Positions 28,961 to 37,406 of a stretch of 64,000 nt of DNA are shown piece by piece. The translations under genes were made by a program, and so were the position numbers. Positions within the stretch are counted from its first letter, which is position 1. Each line of letters begins with the position of its first letter. The notes below the pieces were generated by a model. It was not told the origin of the DNA, did not search any database, and saw nothing but the letters and a program-made list of their open reading frames with translations. The stretch lies in NCBI RefSeq assembly GCF_000759535.1, contig NZ_CP009455.1, forward strand, positions 2,356,001 to 2,420,000, in the 5' to 3' direction. The DNA is from Pseudomonas cremoricolorata (lineage in GTDB: Bacteria > Pseudomonadota > Gammaproteobacteria > Pseudomonadales > Pseudomonadaceae).

Positions 28961-29612
28961 GGTGATTGGCGAAGACGAGCTGGCCTGGCTGCAGGCGTCT
29001 GCCGAAGGCCCGAGCGAGACCTTCGACATCATCGAGTTGTCGCTCGGCAAGGCCGTCGCTTGCGCCGTGGTGGCGCTGCTGGCGCTGGCGGCGGGCGGTT
29101 TTCTTGCCCTGACAGCCAGCCGCATTGCCGAGCACCTGTCCGGCGGCCTGTTGTCAGTGCTCTGGGGCCTGGCCCTGGCGCTGCTGGCGGCGGGGTTGGC
29201 CGGGCTGTCGCTGGCCGAGGCGCTGCGCCGTCGGCATGGCGCGCGGGTGCTGACGGTGAGCCGCGACACCTTGCGCTTTGCCGACGACATCGAGCTGCCT
29301 TGGGAAACCTTCGACAGCTTCGAGGTCGATCAGCGTCTGGTGACCACCTCGCTGCTGTTCGCCATCGCGGCCTACGCGCAGATGCCACCGCTGCCGAACG
29401 TGGGTCTGGCATCCTTGGCCGCACCGCACGTGCAGCCGGTGCCCGGGGGTTTGCGCATCAAGATCTGGATGTGCACGCCCAAGGTGAATGGCCGGACGCT
29501 GGACTATCAGGCACTGGCCAATCTGCTTTTCCCCTACCTCGAAGGCGCCCAGGCGCGTCGGACATTAAGCCGGCTGTACCCAGACGTGGAAAATATCGGC
29601 GGTATACGCTGA
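28953..29612 (+). CDS. Hypothetical two-helix membrane protein, coupled to the preceding gene
   Basis: A 219-residue protein of unknown role with the same general plan as its upstream neighbour: short soluble N-terminus, two hydrophobic helices (about residues 28-52 and 62-85) and a C-terminal soluble domain. ATG 28953 is used rather than the upstream frame opening at 28911, as it lies at the overlap with the preceding stop. The similar plan suggests the pair arose by duplication, although sequence similarity is low by eye. Confidence 0.75.
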   Translation: MHEVIGEDELAWLQASAEGPSETFDIIELSLGKAVACAVVALLALAAGGFLALTASRIAEHLSGGLLSVLWGLALALLAAGLAGLSLAEALRRRHGARVLTVSRDTLRFADDIELPWETFDSFEVDQRLVTTSLLFAIAAYAQMPPLPNVGLASLAAPHVQPVPGGLRIKIWMCTPKVNGRTLDYQALANLLFPYLEGAQARRTLSRLYPDVENIGGIR

Positions 29613-29855
29613 AACTTTCTGACAGTATTCGTGAGTGTTATCGCAAGTTTTAAAGATAACGCCCACGACCTCTGGTAATAACATCTAAAGTTGAAATGAA
29701 GAGCGACGAGATAACTGCCAACTTCGCGGCTGTTTTTGTCATATACCGTAAAGTCTCAGCGATTCATTTAGCCATTGGCCCGAGCTACTGTACGGCGCCG
29801 GGAAGTTGCCAGTGCGGCTTTCCTGGCCCGTCCATATCTATTCAGGGCATCTCCA

Positions 29856-30356
29856 ATGCATGCGTCTTATCTGGCTCGACTGCTTCGCTATCCCATTGAA
29901 GTCGAATTGTTGCGCTGGGCGCTGATCGTGATCTTCGTGCTGTTCGGCTATGCCAAATGGTTCGACTACGAGGCTGATGCGCTGATCCCGCTGGTCAGCA
30001 ACAGCCCGGTGCTGTCGTGGCTGTACCCGACGCTGGGCATCCACGGCGCCAGCTACCTGCTGGGTGCAGTGGAATGGACCCTGGCGCTGCTGTTGCTGGC
30101 GGGCATCTGCGCACCCTCGCTGACCTTGCTGGCAGCGGCGGGCTCGAGCGTGACGTTTCTATTGACCAGCAGCCTGGTATTAACCACCCCAGGCTGCTGG
30201 GACGCGTCAGTCGGTGGTTTTCCAGCACTGGGCAGCACCGCCGGGTTTCTGATCAAGGACATCGTATTGCTGGCCGGTTCGCTGCTGCTGCTCAGGCATG
30301 CCGCGGGACAACTGCGAAACAGTGAATGCAACGGTCGATGCCAGCGCTACGGGTAG
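29856..30356 (+). CDS. DUF417 (YkgB/RclC-like) membrane protein
   Basis: A 166-residue inner-membrane protein with four hydrophobic segments and the family pattern FGYAKWFDYEADALIPLVSNSPVLSW near residue 25. E. coli RclC of this family takes part in resistance to reactive chlorine; most members have no known biochemical role. The frame is open to 29775, but ATG 29856 gives the normal family length. The 243 bases upstream are A+T-rich and should hold its promoter; I see no specific operator there. Confidence 0.85.
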   Translation: MHASYLARLLRYPIEVELLRWALIVIFVLFGYAKWFDYEADALIPLVSNSPVLSWLYPTLGIHGASYLLGAVEWTLALLLLAGICAPSLTLLAAAGSSVTFLLTSSLVLTTPGCWDASVGGFPALGSTAGFLIKDIVLLAGSLLLLRHAAGQLRNSECNGRCQRYG

Positions 30357-30402
30357 GGGCGAGCTGCCATGGGCAGTGCCCCATGCGCCCACGGGCACGC
30401 CT

Positions 30403-32910
30403 TCAGAACGTACCGCGCAGGGTCAACATGAAGTTGCGCGGCGCGCCATACCAGTTGCCGTAACTGCTGGACTCGACCGTCTGGTAATAGGTTTTGTCGA
30501 ACAGGTTGTTGAGGTTGCCCGCGGCAGTCCAGTGCTCGTCGATACGGTATTCGAGCAACGAGTTCCACACCGCATAACCGGCCTGGGTGAAGTTGTATTC
30601 GTCCTTCGCCGGGCTCAGGGTGCCGTCACCCAGGCGGCGCTGCACCGAGCCTGAGACGTAGTTGGAACTCTGCACCGTGGCGCCCAGCCCGACCTTCCAG
30701 CGCTCAAGCCCCGCCGGTAACTGGTAGGTGGTGAAGAACTTGAACAGGTGCTTGGGCGTTTGCGTGCTCAGCGGCTTGCCGTTGCTGGCACCATCGGCCG
30801 CCTTGGTCTGTTCGTTGATGTTGAAGGTGTAGCCTGCGAACAGCTGCCAACCGGGCATCAGCTCACCGGATACTTCGGCATCGATGCCTTTGCTGACGAT
30901 CTCGCCATCGGCCACGTAGCAGCAGTTGTTCTGGCTGTTCGGGGCGGTTGCGCTGAACACCCTGATCGCCTCGTTCTGACGCTTGACGTAGTACAACGCC
31001 GACGACACGTTCAGCCGTCCGCCGAGCAGCTCACCCTTGCCGCCGAGCTCGTAGGTATCGCCGGTGATGGCCTTGAGCGGTGCGAACGAGCGATCGACAT
31101 ATTCGGTCTGCGGTTTGTAGATCTGCGCATAGCTGGTATAGACCGACCACGCATCGTCGAGCTCGTACACCAACCCGCCGTAGGGGGTGACGATACCGCT
31201 TTCCTTGCCGCCCCGCACGGTGTCGGCGTTGAACGAGGGAACTAATACCCGGTTGAAGCCGTTGAAGTCGGTGTAGCGGGCCCCTGCGATCAGCTTCAGC
31301 GGATCGCTCAACTGCGCCTTGAGCGTGGCGTAGGCGCCGCTCTTGCGGGTGATCCAGGTCGGTGTCTCGTAGTACAGGGGCGGTTTGGCCGGCTCGGGCA
31401 TCGAGCCGATGCTGCCATCGAAGGGGTCGATGGGGACGGCTGAGCCGAAGTCACTGTGGTCGGCGTAGGTGCGGTGACTTTCCGTGTAGTCGACACCCAG
31501 CAGCAGCTCGTGGCTGCGGCCAAGGGCGTCGATGCGGCCGATCAGGTTGCCGTCGAGCAGATCCTGGTCGTTGCTGTAGTCACGAATGAAGCGCTGATAG
31601 GTGCCGCCCGCAGCCAAGGTGGGGTCGATGGGGCCTTCGATCTGCCCTTGGTTCTGCGTGGTCTGGTACTTGCTCTTGGTGTAGCTGGTGTTGAATTCCC
31701 AGGCGTCGTTCAATTGCTGGCGCAGCTTGAGGAAGCCTTCCTTGCGCGTGTAGTTGTTGGTCGACCAGTCGGCCGCCAGCGATGTGCTGCGTGACAGCTT
31801 CAGTGGATCGCCGGTGGTGTAGCGTGGGAAGCCTTCATCCCAGTAGCCGTCCATGTCACGCCATTCGTAGGTGCCGCCCACGGTGACCAGAGTATCCGGG
31901 CTCAGGTCGGCTTCCAGAGTGCCGAATACCACGTGCTTTTCACTGTCGGCGCGGTCGTAGAAGTAGTTTTTGTCTTCATAGGTGACGGCCGCTCGGCCAC
32001 GCAGCTTGCCGTCGAAGCCCAACGGGCCTGTGACATCCACTTCCTGGCGGTAGTTGTTCCAGCTCCCCGCCGAGCTCTGCACGATGACCTGGTTGTGGTC
32101 CAGGGCGCGCTTGCGCACCAGGTTGATGGTGCCGGCCGGCTCGCCGGTGCCGCCATAGAGGCCGTCCGAGCCACGCAGCACCTCGACGTGATCGTACGGG
32201 GTCATGTCCGGCAGGGTGTCGTAGCTCTGCTGGCGCAGAGCCGCGGCGCCGCCATCGGTCTGGATATTGGTCAGCGCGAAGCCGCGCGCCAGGATGCTGG
32301 TGTTGACGTCGTTGCCGCCGGTGGTGCTGATGCCGGTGGTCTGCTCGAGCACCTGGTTCAGGCTGGTCAGGCCTTGATCGTTCATCCGTTGGCGGGTGAT
32401 GGCCGACACCGACTGGGGAATCTCGCGCAGCGTCTGCTCACCCTTGCCGCCAACCTGTGCACTGCCCAGCGCATAACTGCCAGTGCCCTCGGTGACGTTG
32501 CCCAGCACTGCGGCATTGACCAGGGTGGTGCTCAGCTCCAGAGTGCCGGCCTGGGTGTTGCTGGGTTCGAGCACCAGGGTGTGTTCATCGAGCTTGCGCC
32601 AGCTGTAGCCACTGCCTTCGAGCAACTGGTTGAGCGCCTGAGCCAGCGAATAGCGGCCATTGAGCGCCGGGCTGCGGCGTGCCGAGACGTCGCCCGAATT
32701 GAAGATGATGCGCACGTTGGCGGCGTCGGCCAGTTGCGTCAGGGCGCGATCGAGCGGCTGCGCCGCCAGGTGCAGGCTGACCGTACCGGCAGCGGAGGCG
32801 GCCAGAACCGAGATCGGCGTCAGCACTGCGCCGGTTCCGAGTGCCAAGGCCAGGGCCAGTGTCAGGGTATGACCGTGCCGCAGCACGAAGGGGGTGGAGG
32901 TAGCCTGCAT
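30403..32910 (-). CDS. TonB-dependent siderophore receptor with STN signalling domain
   Basis: An 835-residue outer-membrane transducer of the FpvA/FoxA type. After the signal peptide (LALALALGTGAVL) comes an STN domain at about residues 44-115 (HLAAQPLDRALTQLADAANV; NSGDVSARRSPALNGRYS), then the plug (LREIPQSVSAITRQRMNDQG; VEVLRGSDGLYGGTGEPAG) and the barrel ending RNFMLTLRGTF. The STN domain passes the signal of bound ferri-siderophore to the FecR-like anti-sigma factor encoded just upstream, which frees the ECF sigma factor. Gene order fecI-fecR-receptor supports this directly. The siderophore, perhaps a foreign one, is unknown. Confidence 0.94.
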   Translation of the reverse strand: MQATSTPFVLRHGHTLTLALALALGTGAVLTPISVLAASAAGTVSLHLAAQPLDRALTQLADAANVRIIFNSGDVSARRSPALNGRYSLAQALNQLLEGSGYSWRKLDEHTLVLEPSNTQAGTLELSTTLVNAAVLGNVTEGTGSYALGSAQVGGKGEQTLREIPQSVSAITRQRMNDQGLTSLNQVLEQTTGISTTGGNDVNTSILARGFALTNIQTDGGAAALRQQSYDTLPDMTPYDHVEVLRGSDGLYGGTGEPAGTINLVRKRALDHNQVIVQSSAGSWNNYRQEVDVTGPLGFDGKLRGRAAVTYEDKNYFYDRADSEKHVVFGTLEADLSPDTLVTVGGTYEWRDMDGYWDEGFPRYTTGDPLKLSRSTSLAADWSTNNYTRKEGFLKLRQQLNDAWEFNTSYTKSKYQTTQNQGQIEGPIDPTLAAGGTYQRFIRDYSNDQDLLDGNLIGRIDALGRSHELLLGVDYTESHRTYADHSDFGSAVPIDPFDGSIGSMPEPAKPPLYYETPTWITRKSGAYATLKAQLSDPLKLIAGARYTDFNGFNRVLVPSFNADTVRGGKESGIVTPYGGLVYELDDAWSVYTSYAQIYKPQTEYVDRSFAPLKAITGDTYELGGKGELLGGRLNVSSALYYVKRQNEAIRVFSATAPNSQNNCCYVADGEIVSKGIDAEVSGELMPGWQLFAGYTFNINEQTKAADGASNGKPLSTQTPKHLFKFFTTYQLPAGLERWKVGLGATVQSSNYVSGSVQRRLGDGTLSPAKDEYNFTQAGYAVWNSLLEYRIDEHWTAAGNLNNLFDKTYYQTVESSSYGNWYGAPRNFMLTLRGTF

Positions 32911-32999
32911 GTGGGGTATCCGTCATGGAATGTGGGCGTGCGATATGGGAATCATTCGCGCTCACTGGCCACGACGTTTATCGATTGCAAACCTTGCAG

Positions 33000-33971
33000 T
33001 CAGCTCTCGGATTTATTTTTCTCATCGAACAAGACCACGGTCAGCCACGGCAGCCTGACGATTTTTACCGGCTGCGTGCGGCTCAGCACATCGAGCATGG
33101 CGGGCAGGTCGTCGAGGTCGAAGACGCCACTGACCGGGTTGTTCGGCAGTCGCCCGCTGACCACCAGCGCGCCGGGCAGGTAGCGTTCGGTCACCTCGAA
33201 CACCTCGGCCAGGGTCGTGCGGTTGAAGATCAACTTGCCGCGTTGCCAGGCCGCGCCGCTGCTGGGGTCGTACAGGTCGACCGACGAAGGCGCGCGGCCC
33301 TGCTGATACGACACCTGCTGCGACTGTTCGAGACGAACGCGGCTGCCACCGGAGCTGACTTGCACCACGCCCTCGGCCACGCCGACCTGCACCCGGTCGC
33401 GGTGCAGGTCGACGTCGAACCGCGTGCCCACTGCACGTACCTCACCGTCTCCGGCCACCACCACGAACGGTCGCGCCGCATCCTTGCTGACCTGGAACAG
33501 CGCTTCACCCTTGAGCAAGGTGATCTCCCGGCGCTGCGCCGAATAGTCGATGTTCACCGCGCTGGCGCTGTTCAGCCAGACCTGGCTGCCATCGTCGAGG
33601 GTCAGCGTGCGGCGCTCACCGGTGGCCGTTGCCTGATCGGCGGTCAGCACCCTGGCTGGCCCGTGCAGGCCAACCACGGCCAGGGCAGCAACACAGGCCG
33701 CCAGTGCCGCCCAGCGGCGCACGCGCCGGGTTCGGCCAGGTGCCGGCGCCACTTGCGCGGACAGGTTCGGCGGCTGGGTATGGCCCAGGGTGTGCCATAG
33801 CTGTTCGACTTCATCAGCAGCTGCTGCGTGCGCCGCGCTGCGCTGGCGCCATTGCTGGAAAGCCTGCCAGTCGGCCTGGCTGGCGTTGCCGGAATTGAGC
33901 TGCACCCAGCGTTCCAGGGCCTGCTCGTCGAGCTCGGTGCGGGTGGGCTGTGGGTTCATCGGGTCAGGCAT
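33000..33971 (-). CDS. FecR-family anti-sigma/sigma regulator
   Basis: A 323-residue single-pass inner-membrane regulator. An N-terminal cytoplasmic DUF4880 region (EQALERWVQLNSG, WQAFQQWRQRS) binds the sigma factor, one membrane helix lies near residue 100 (WAALAACVAALAVVGL), and the periplasmic FecR domain follows (LTLDDGSQVWLNSAS; GTRFDVDL). It relays the receptor STN signal to the sigma factor. The frame is open to 34055; ATG 33971 gives the usual FecR start. It lies between the sigma gene and the receptor gene, all on the minus strand. Confidence 0.92.
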   Translation of the reverse strand: MPDPMNPQPTRTELDEQALERWVQLNSGNASQADWQAFQQWRQRSAAHAAAADEVEQLWHTLGHTQPPNLSAQVAPAPGRTRRVRRWAALAACVAALAVVGLHGPARVLTADQATATGERRTLTLDDGSQVWLNSASAVNIDYSAQRREITLLKGEALFQVSKDAARPFVVVAGDGEVRAVGTRFDVDLHRDRVQVGVAEGVVQVSSGGSRVRLEQSQQVSYQQGRAPSSVDLYDPSSGAAWQRGKLIFNRTTLAEVFEVTERYLPGALVVSGRLPNNPVSGVFDLDDLPAMLDVLSRTQPVKIVRLPWLTVVLFDEKNKSES

Positions 33972-34018
33972 GGTCGGCACTCGGTGAACGGCAGGCTGCG
34001 GGCAGAGGGATGCGCATT

Positions 34019-34537
34019 CTAAAGCCCCTCGGACTGACGCAGCCAATCGCGGCAATGACGCATGGCTTGCATGATGTATTTGCCCACCATGCTTTCCGAG
34101 ACGCCCAGGCGTTCGGCGATCTGGCCGTGGGTCAGGCCTTCCAGGCGATTGAGCAACAGCGCCAGCCGGGCATTGCTCGGCAGCACCGCCAGGGATTGTT
34201 CCAGCTGCTGCACCGCTTCACGGTCGAGAAAGCGCTTTTCCGGAGAGGCCAGGTGGTCACACAGCTCGTCCGGTGCGGTATCCGGGCTGTGCAGGCCTGA
34301 GCGAAGGCGCTCCTGGCGCAGGCGATCGAGGGCCAGGTTGCCAGCGACCCTGAAGATGAAGGCGCGCGGTTCGAGGATGTGCGAGGTGTCGGCGAGCCTG
34401 GACAGGCGCAGGAAGGTTTCCTGCGCCACGTCAGCAGCGTTTTCCACATTGCCCAGACGCCGGGCGAGGAAGGCCAGCAGATCAGCGTAATGCTCCTGGA
34501 AGGAAATCAGCAGATGATCGGCAGTGGAGGATGTCAT
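34019..34537 (-). CDS. FecI-type ECF RNA polymerase sigma factor
   Basis: A 172-residue iron-starvation sigma factor. Region 2 is NAADVAQETFLRLSR plus PRAFIFRVAGNLALDRLR, and region 4 is LNRLEGLTHGQIAERLGVSESMVGKYIMQAMRHC. It should direct transcription of the receptor gene when the cognate siderophore is present. A Fur-box-like site lies 38 bases upstream of its start, consistent with repression in iron-rich cells. Confidence 0.94.
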   Translation of the reverse strand: MTSSTADHLLISFQEHYADLLAFLARRLGNVENAADVAQETFLRLSRLADTSHILEPRAFIFRVAGNLALDRLRQERLRSGLHSPDTAPDELCDHLASPEKRFLDREAVQQLEQSLAVLPSNARLALLLNRLEGLTHGQIAERLGVSESMVGKYIMQAMRHCRDWLRQSEGL

Positions 34538-34574
34538 GCGTGCAGGTCAAGCCAACGGGGCGCACGACTCTATA

Positions 34575-34593
34575 ACAAATGAAAACTATTATC
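34575..34593 (-). promoter_or_regulatory. Fur-box-like site upstream of the ECF sigma gene
   Basis: Read on the minus strand the 19 bases begin GATAAT and contain TCATT, matching the classical Fur consensus at 12 of 19 positions. It sits just upstream of the FecI-like gene, the expected place for iron control. It is also beyond the end of the HpaB-like gene, so the lyase operon itself is not obviously under it. Confidence 0.6.
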
Positions 34594-34654
34594 ATCCCCG
34601 CCGGCGAGCTGTCCTGCACGCTGTGTCCGTTGAAGCGTCTAGCCAGCGACTCGG

Positions 34655-36133
34655 TTAGCGAAACTCGGCCGTCTCGGCCAGGGCCGAACAGGCCAGGGCC
34701 TTGGCGCCTTCCCAGTCGTATTCACTGTGCACCCGCGACAGCGCGACGAAGTGCGGGCCGGAGTAGAACATCTCGTACTGCAGATGACGCGAGCCGAACT
34801 CCGAACCCATCGCATCCCAGGCCAGCTTCATCACCTGCACCCGTTCCAGGGGCGAAGCGACGCTCGAGTACTGGGTCTGTTCCATCAGCGCGCGGGCTTG
34901 CGGGTTGGCCAGGTCGTCGACGCTGGAAGGCAGCATGATCACCCCGCCGCCAGCCAGTTTGCGCAGGGTTTCGATGAATTTCGGATACACCGACTGCGCC
35001 ACCGCCTGGCACATGTACAGGTGCTTCTTGTCGGGCACCACGTACTTGCCTTGTGTCACCGGGCAGTGGATCAGGCTCTTGAACAGCCCTTCGATCATCA
35101 GCGTGTTGCAGGCCATTTCGCCAAGCAGCTCGCGCACCGCCGGGAAATCGCTGACCCCGGTAATTTCCGTCATGCGCTGGGCAAGCCCTGTCAGGAAATG
35201 CAGCTTGGTGGTCAGGCGCGCAAGGCTTTGCGTGTCCATCAGCACCTCGGCGGCAGTGCTGTGGAACTGGCGCCGGCACATGCCGGTGTCGCCGTAGACG
35301 AACAGCCGCTCCCAGGGCACCAGCACGTTGTCGAAGTAGATCAGCGCGTCGTTCTCATCGAAGCGGCTGCTCAGCGGATGGTCGAAGCGGTTGCTGCCCT
35401 CGGCGTACGACACCCGGGAAAGAATCTTGATGCCGGGGGTGTTCAGCGGCAGCGCGAAGGACAGCGCGTAACGCTCATCGACCCCCGGCTTGAGCGGGTT
35501 TTGCACACCCACCAGCACTTCATCGGCCAGCACCGCGGCGGTGCCGAGCATCTTCGCGCCTGTGACGATCACCCCCGCATCGGTTTCTTTCACCACACCT
35601 AGGGTGTGATAGAGGTTCTGCGCATGCTCGCCGGGGCTGCGCGAGCGGTCGCCCTGGGGATTGACGATGGTGTAGGTGAGGTACAGGTCGCGTTCGCGGG
35701 CGTAGGCAAAGTAGCTTTTCAGCGCGGCAGCGCGATCAGGGCAGTGCGCTTCGAACACCTCGATGTGGGTGAGCATGCCGCTCAGCGCCGCCGAGACATG
35801 ATCCGGGCTGCGCCCCAGCCACCCCAGGCTCTGTCGCGCCCAGGCCAGGGACGCGTGCGCGCGCCCGAGCAGTTGCTCGTGGCGCTGCGGCAGTTCCCAG
35901 GCCTTGCTGACCCGGCGCTGCCCATCGAGGTCGAAGGTCATGTCCTCCAGGTGGCTGGCCTGGTAGTCGTACAGCCCGGCCACCGAGGCGACCGCGCCGG
36001 AAAAGGCCGGATGCTGGCTGTGCCGGGTCAGGCACTGGCCGTTGATGAATACCTGGCGGCCATCGTCGATGGCGCTGAGGTACTGCTGGCCGGTTCGCGC
36101 CTGCGCTGCGCCTGAACGAGGGGATGTGCTCAT
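34655..36133 (-). CDS. HpaB-family flavin-dependent aromatic hydroxylase
   Basis: A 492-residue member of the 4-hydroxyphenylacetate 3-monooxygenase large-component family, which uses reduced FAD from a separate reductase to hydroxylate phenols. Seen features: DRSRSPGEHAQNLYHTLGVV near 160, VTGAKMLGTAAVLADEVLV near 190, DNVLVPWERLFVYGD near 278 and a long helical C-terminal half. It could also be compared with PvcC. No HpaC-type reductase lies in the operon. ATG 36133 overlaps the stop of the preceding gene by 4 bases (ATGA), so the two monooxygenases are translationally coupled. It is the last gene of the five-gene operon. Confidence 0.87.
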   Translation of the reverse strand: MSTSPRSGAAQARTGQQYLSAIDDGRQVFINGQCLTRHSQHPAFSGAVASVAGLYDYQASHLEDMTFDLDGQRRVSKAWELPQRHEQLLGRAHASLAWARQSLGWLGRSPDHVSAALSGMLTHIEVFEAHCPDRAAALKSYFAYARERDLYLTYTIVNPQGDRSRSPGEHAQNLYHTLGVVKETDAGVIVTGAKMLGTAAVLADEVLVGVQNPLKPGVDERYALSFALPLNTPGIKILSRVSYAEGSNRFDHPLSSRFDENDALIYFDNVLVPWERLFVYGDTGMCRRQFHSTAAEVLMDTQSLARLTTKLHFLTGLAQRMTEITGVSDFPAVRELLGEMACNTLMIEGLFKSLIHCPVTQGKYVVPDKKHLYMCQAVAQSVYPKFIETLRKLAGGGVIMLPSSVDDLANPQARALMEQTQYSSVASPLERVQVMKLAWDAMGSEFGSRHLQYEMFYSGPHFVALSRVHSEYDWEGAKALACSALAETAEFR

Positions 36134-37380
36134 AGTTCGAGAAACTCCAAGGGGATGCCCAGCTCGGCACGGCCGACGTAGGTGGCGAACGATTCCCACT
36201 GCGCGCCGACGTGGCCGCGGTACATCGCCACGTCGCTGAAATAGCGCAGCATGCGCGTGTCGCAACGGGCCTGGGAGGTGCCCGAGGTACGGAACAGCAA
36301 CTCGACCGCCTCGCAGGCCTGGCGACCGGCCTGTTGCAACGCACCCCAGGCGCGCACGTTGTGCGCCACGCTGATCGGCTCGCGGGTCTCACACCAGCGT
36401 TGGGCGAGGCGTTGATGCTGCTCGCAGGTATGCAGCAGGGTGGCCTCGGCGGCATCGGTGAGGGCCAGGGCCTGGCCGAAGGCGCGCTGGTACTGCACGT
36501 CTTCGGCGCGCTTACGGCTCGGGTCGAGGGGGTGCGGCAGCAGTTCGATCAGCTCGCGGTATTCATCCAGGGCCGCCCGCGCCGCGCCGATCACCGGTGC
36601 CAGCAGGTTGGCGTGGTAGGGCAGCATCAGGTAACCCAGGTACAGCGGGTTGCCGTGCAGGCGCGTACCGGGGGTGCCGTCGCTGACGTTCTGGTTGGCG
36701 TAGAAGCCGGCGAACGGCACGGCGGCGCGTTCGGGGACGAACACATCGTCCAGGCGGATACTGTTCGAGCCACTGGCGCGCATGCCGAGAATCTCGCTGC
36801 CGCCCCAGTCGTTGAGGATGCAGAAGTCGGCGCGTGGCACCAGGCACGCCAGTGGTTCGCCTGCTGCCCCGGCGTGCTCGTCGATGACCGTGACGATGGC
36901 GTGGGTGGAATAGGTGACGCCGGTGCAGTAGGCGAAGGTGCCGCTGACCCGGTAGCCGCCCTCGACCCGCGTACAGGTGCCGCCGGGAAACGCCCGGTGC
37001 GGGGCGATGAAGTGGCCATCGCTGCCGAACACTTCGTCCTGCACCGCCTGTGGCCAGTGCGAGGCAAGGGTCAGGGCGTGGCCGGCGGCCAGGGTCAGGC
37101 TCCAGCCCAGTGCCGGATGGCCCTGGGAAATCTCGATCATGACCCGGTAAAAATCGCCCAGGCTCATCTCGTGTCCACCATAACGACGCGGTTGCAGCAA
37201 TCGGTAGAAACCGTGCTCGCGGAACCAGTGGTGCATGGCCGGGCTGTAGGTGCCCTGCGAGTCGCTCACTTCCTGTTCGGCGCGCAGCTTGTGGCGTATG
37301 TCGCGCGCGAGCTCGAGATACTCTTCTACTGTCCGGTCGGCGACGGGCGCGGCCGTGACGTGGGTACTTGTTTGGCCCAT
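36130..37380 (-). CDS. Acyl-CoA-dehydrogenase-like flavin monooxygenase (group D)
   Basis: A 416-residue protein with the acyl-CoA dehydrogenase fold: N-terminal helices, a middle beta domain (GGYRVSGTFAYCTGVTYSTH near 150; LRASGSNSIRLDDVFVP-type segment near 215) and a C-terminal helical bundle. The sequence is closer to the monooxygenases of this fold (HsaA, IacA, DszC and SfnC types) than to true dehydrogenases, and no CoA pathway genes are near. Possible jobs are hydroxylation of an indole or phenol, or oxidation of sulfur. AGGA precedes the ATG, and it lies 26 bases after the lyase gene. Confidence 0.84.
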   Translation of the reverse strand: MGQTSTHVTAAPVADRTVEEYLELARDIRHKLRAEQEVSDSQGTYSPAMHHWFREHGFYRLLQPRRYGGHEMSLGDFYRVMIEISQGHPALGWSLTLAAGHALTLASHWPQAVQDEVFGSDGHFIAPHRAFPGGTCTRVEGGYRVSGTFAYCTGVTYSTHAIVTVIDEHAGAAGEPLACLVPRADFCILNDWGGSEILGMRASGSNSIRLDDVFVPERAAVPFAGFYANQNVSDGTPGTRLHGNPLYLGYLMLPYHANLLAPVIGAARAALDEYRELIELLPHPLDPSRKRAEDVQYQRAFGQALALTDAAEATLLHTCEQHQRLAQRWCETREPISVAHNVRAWGALQQAGRQACEAVELLFRTSGTSQARCDTRMLRYFSDVAMYRGHVGAQWESFATYVGRAELGIPLEFLEL

Positions 37381-37406
37381 GGAAATGATCCTGATATCGG
37401 GGTGGG

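Noticed and set aside
30357..30402. GC-rich hairpin between the DUF417 gene and the STN receptor gene
   Set aside because: A short CATGGG/CCCATG stem is present but has no T-run and is too weak to call a terminator with confidence.
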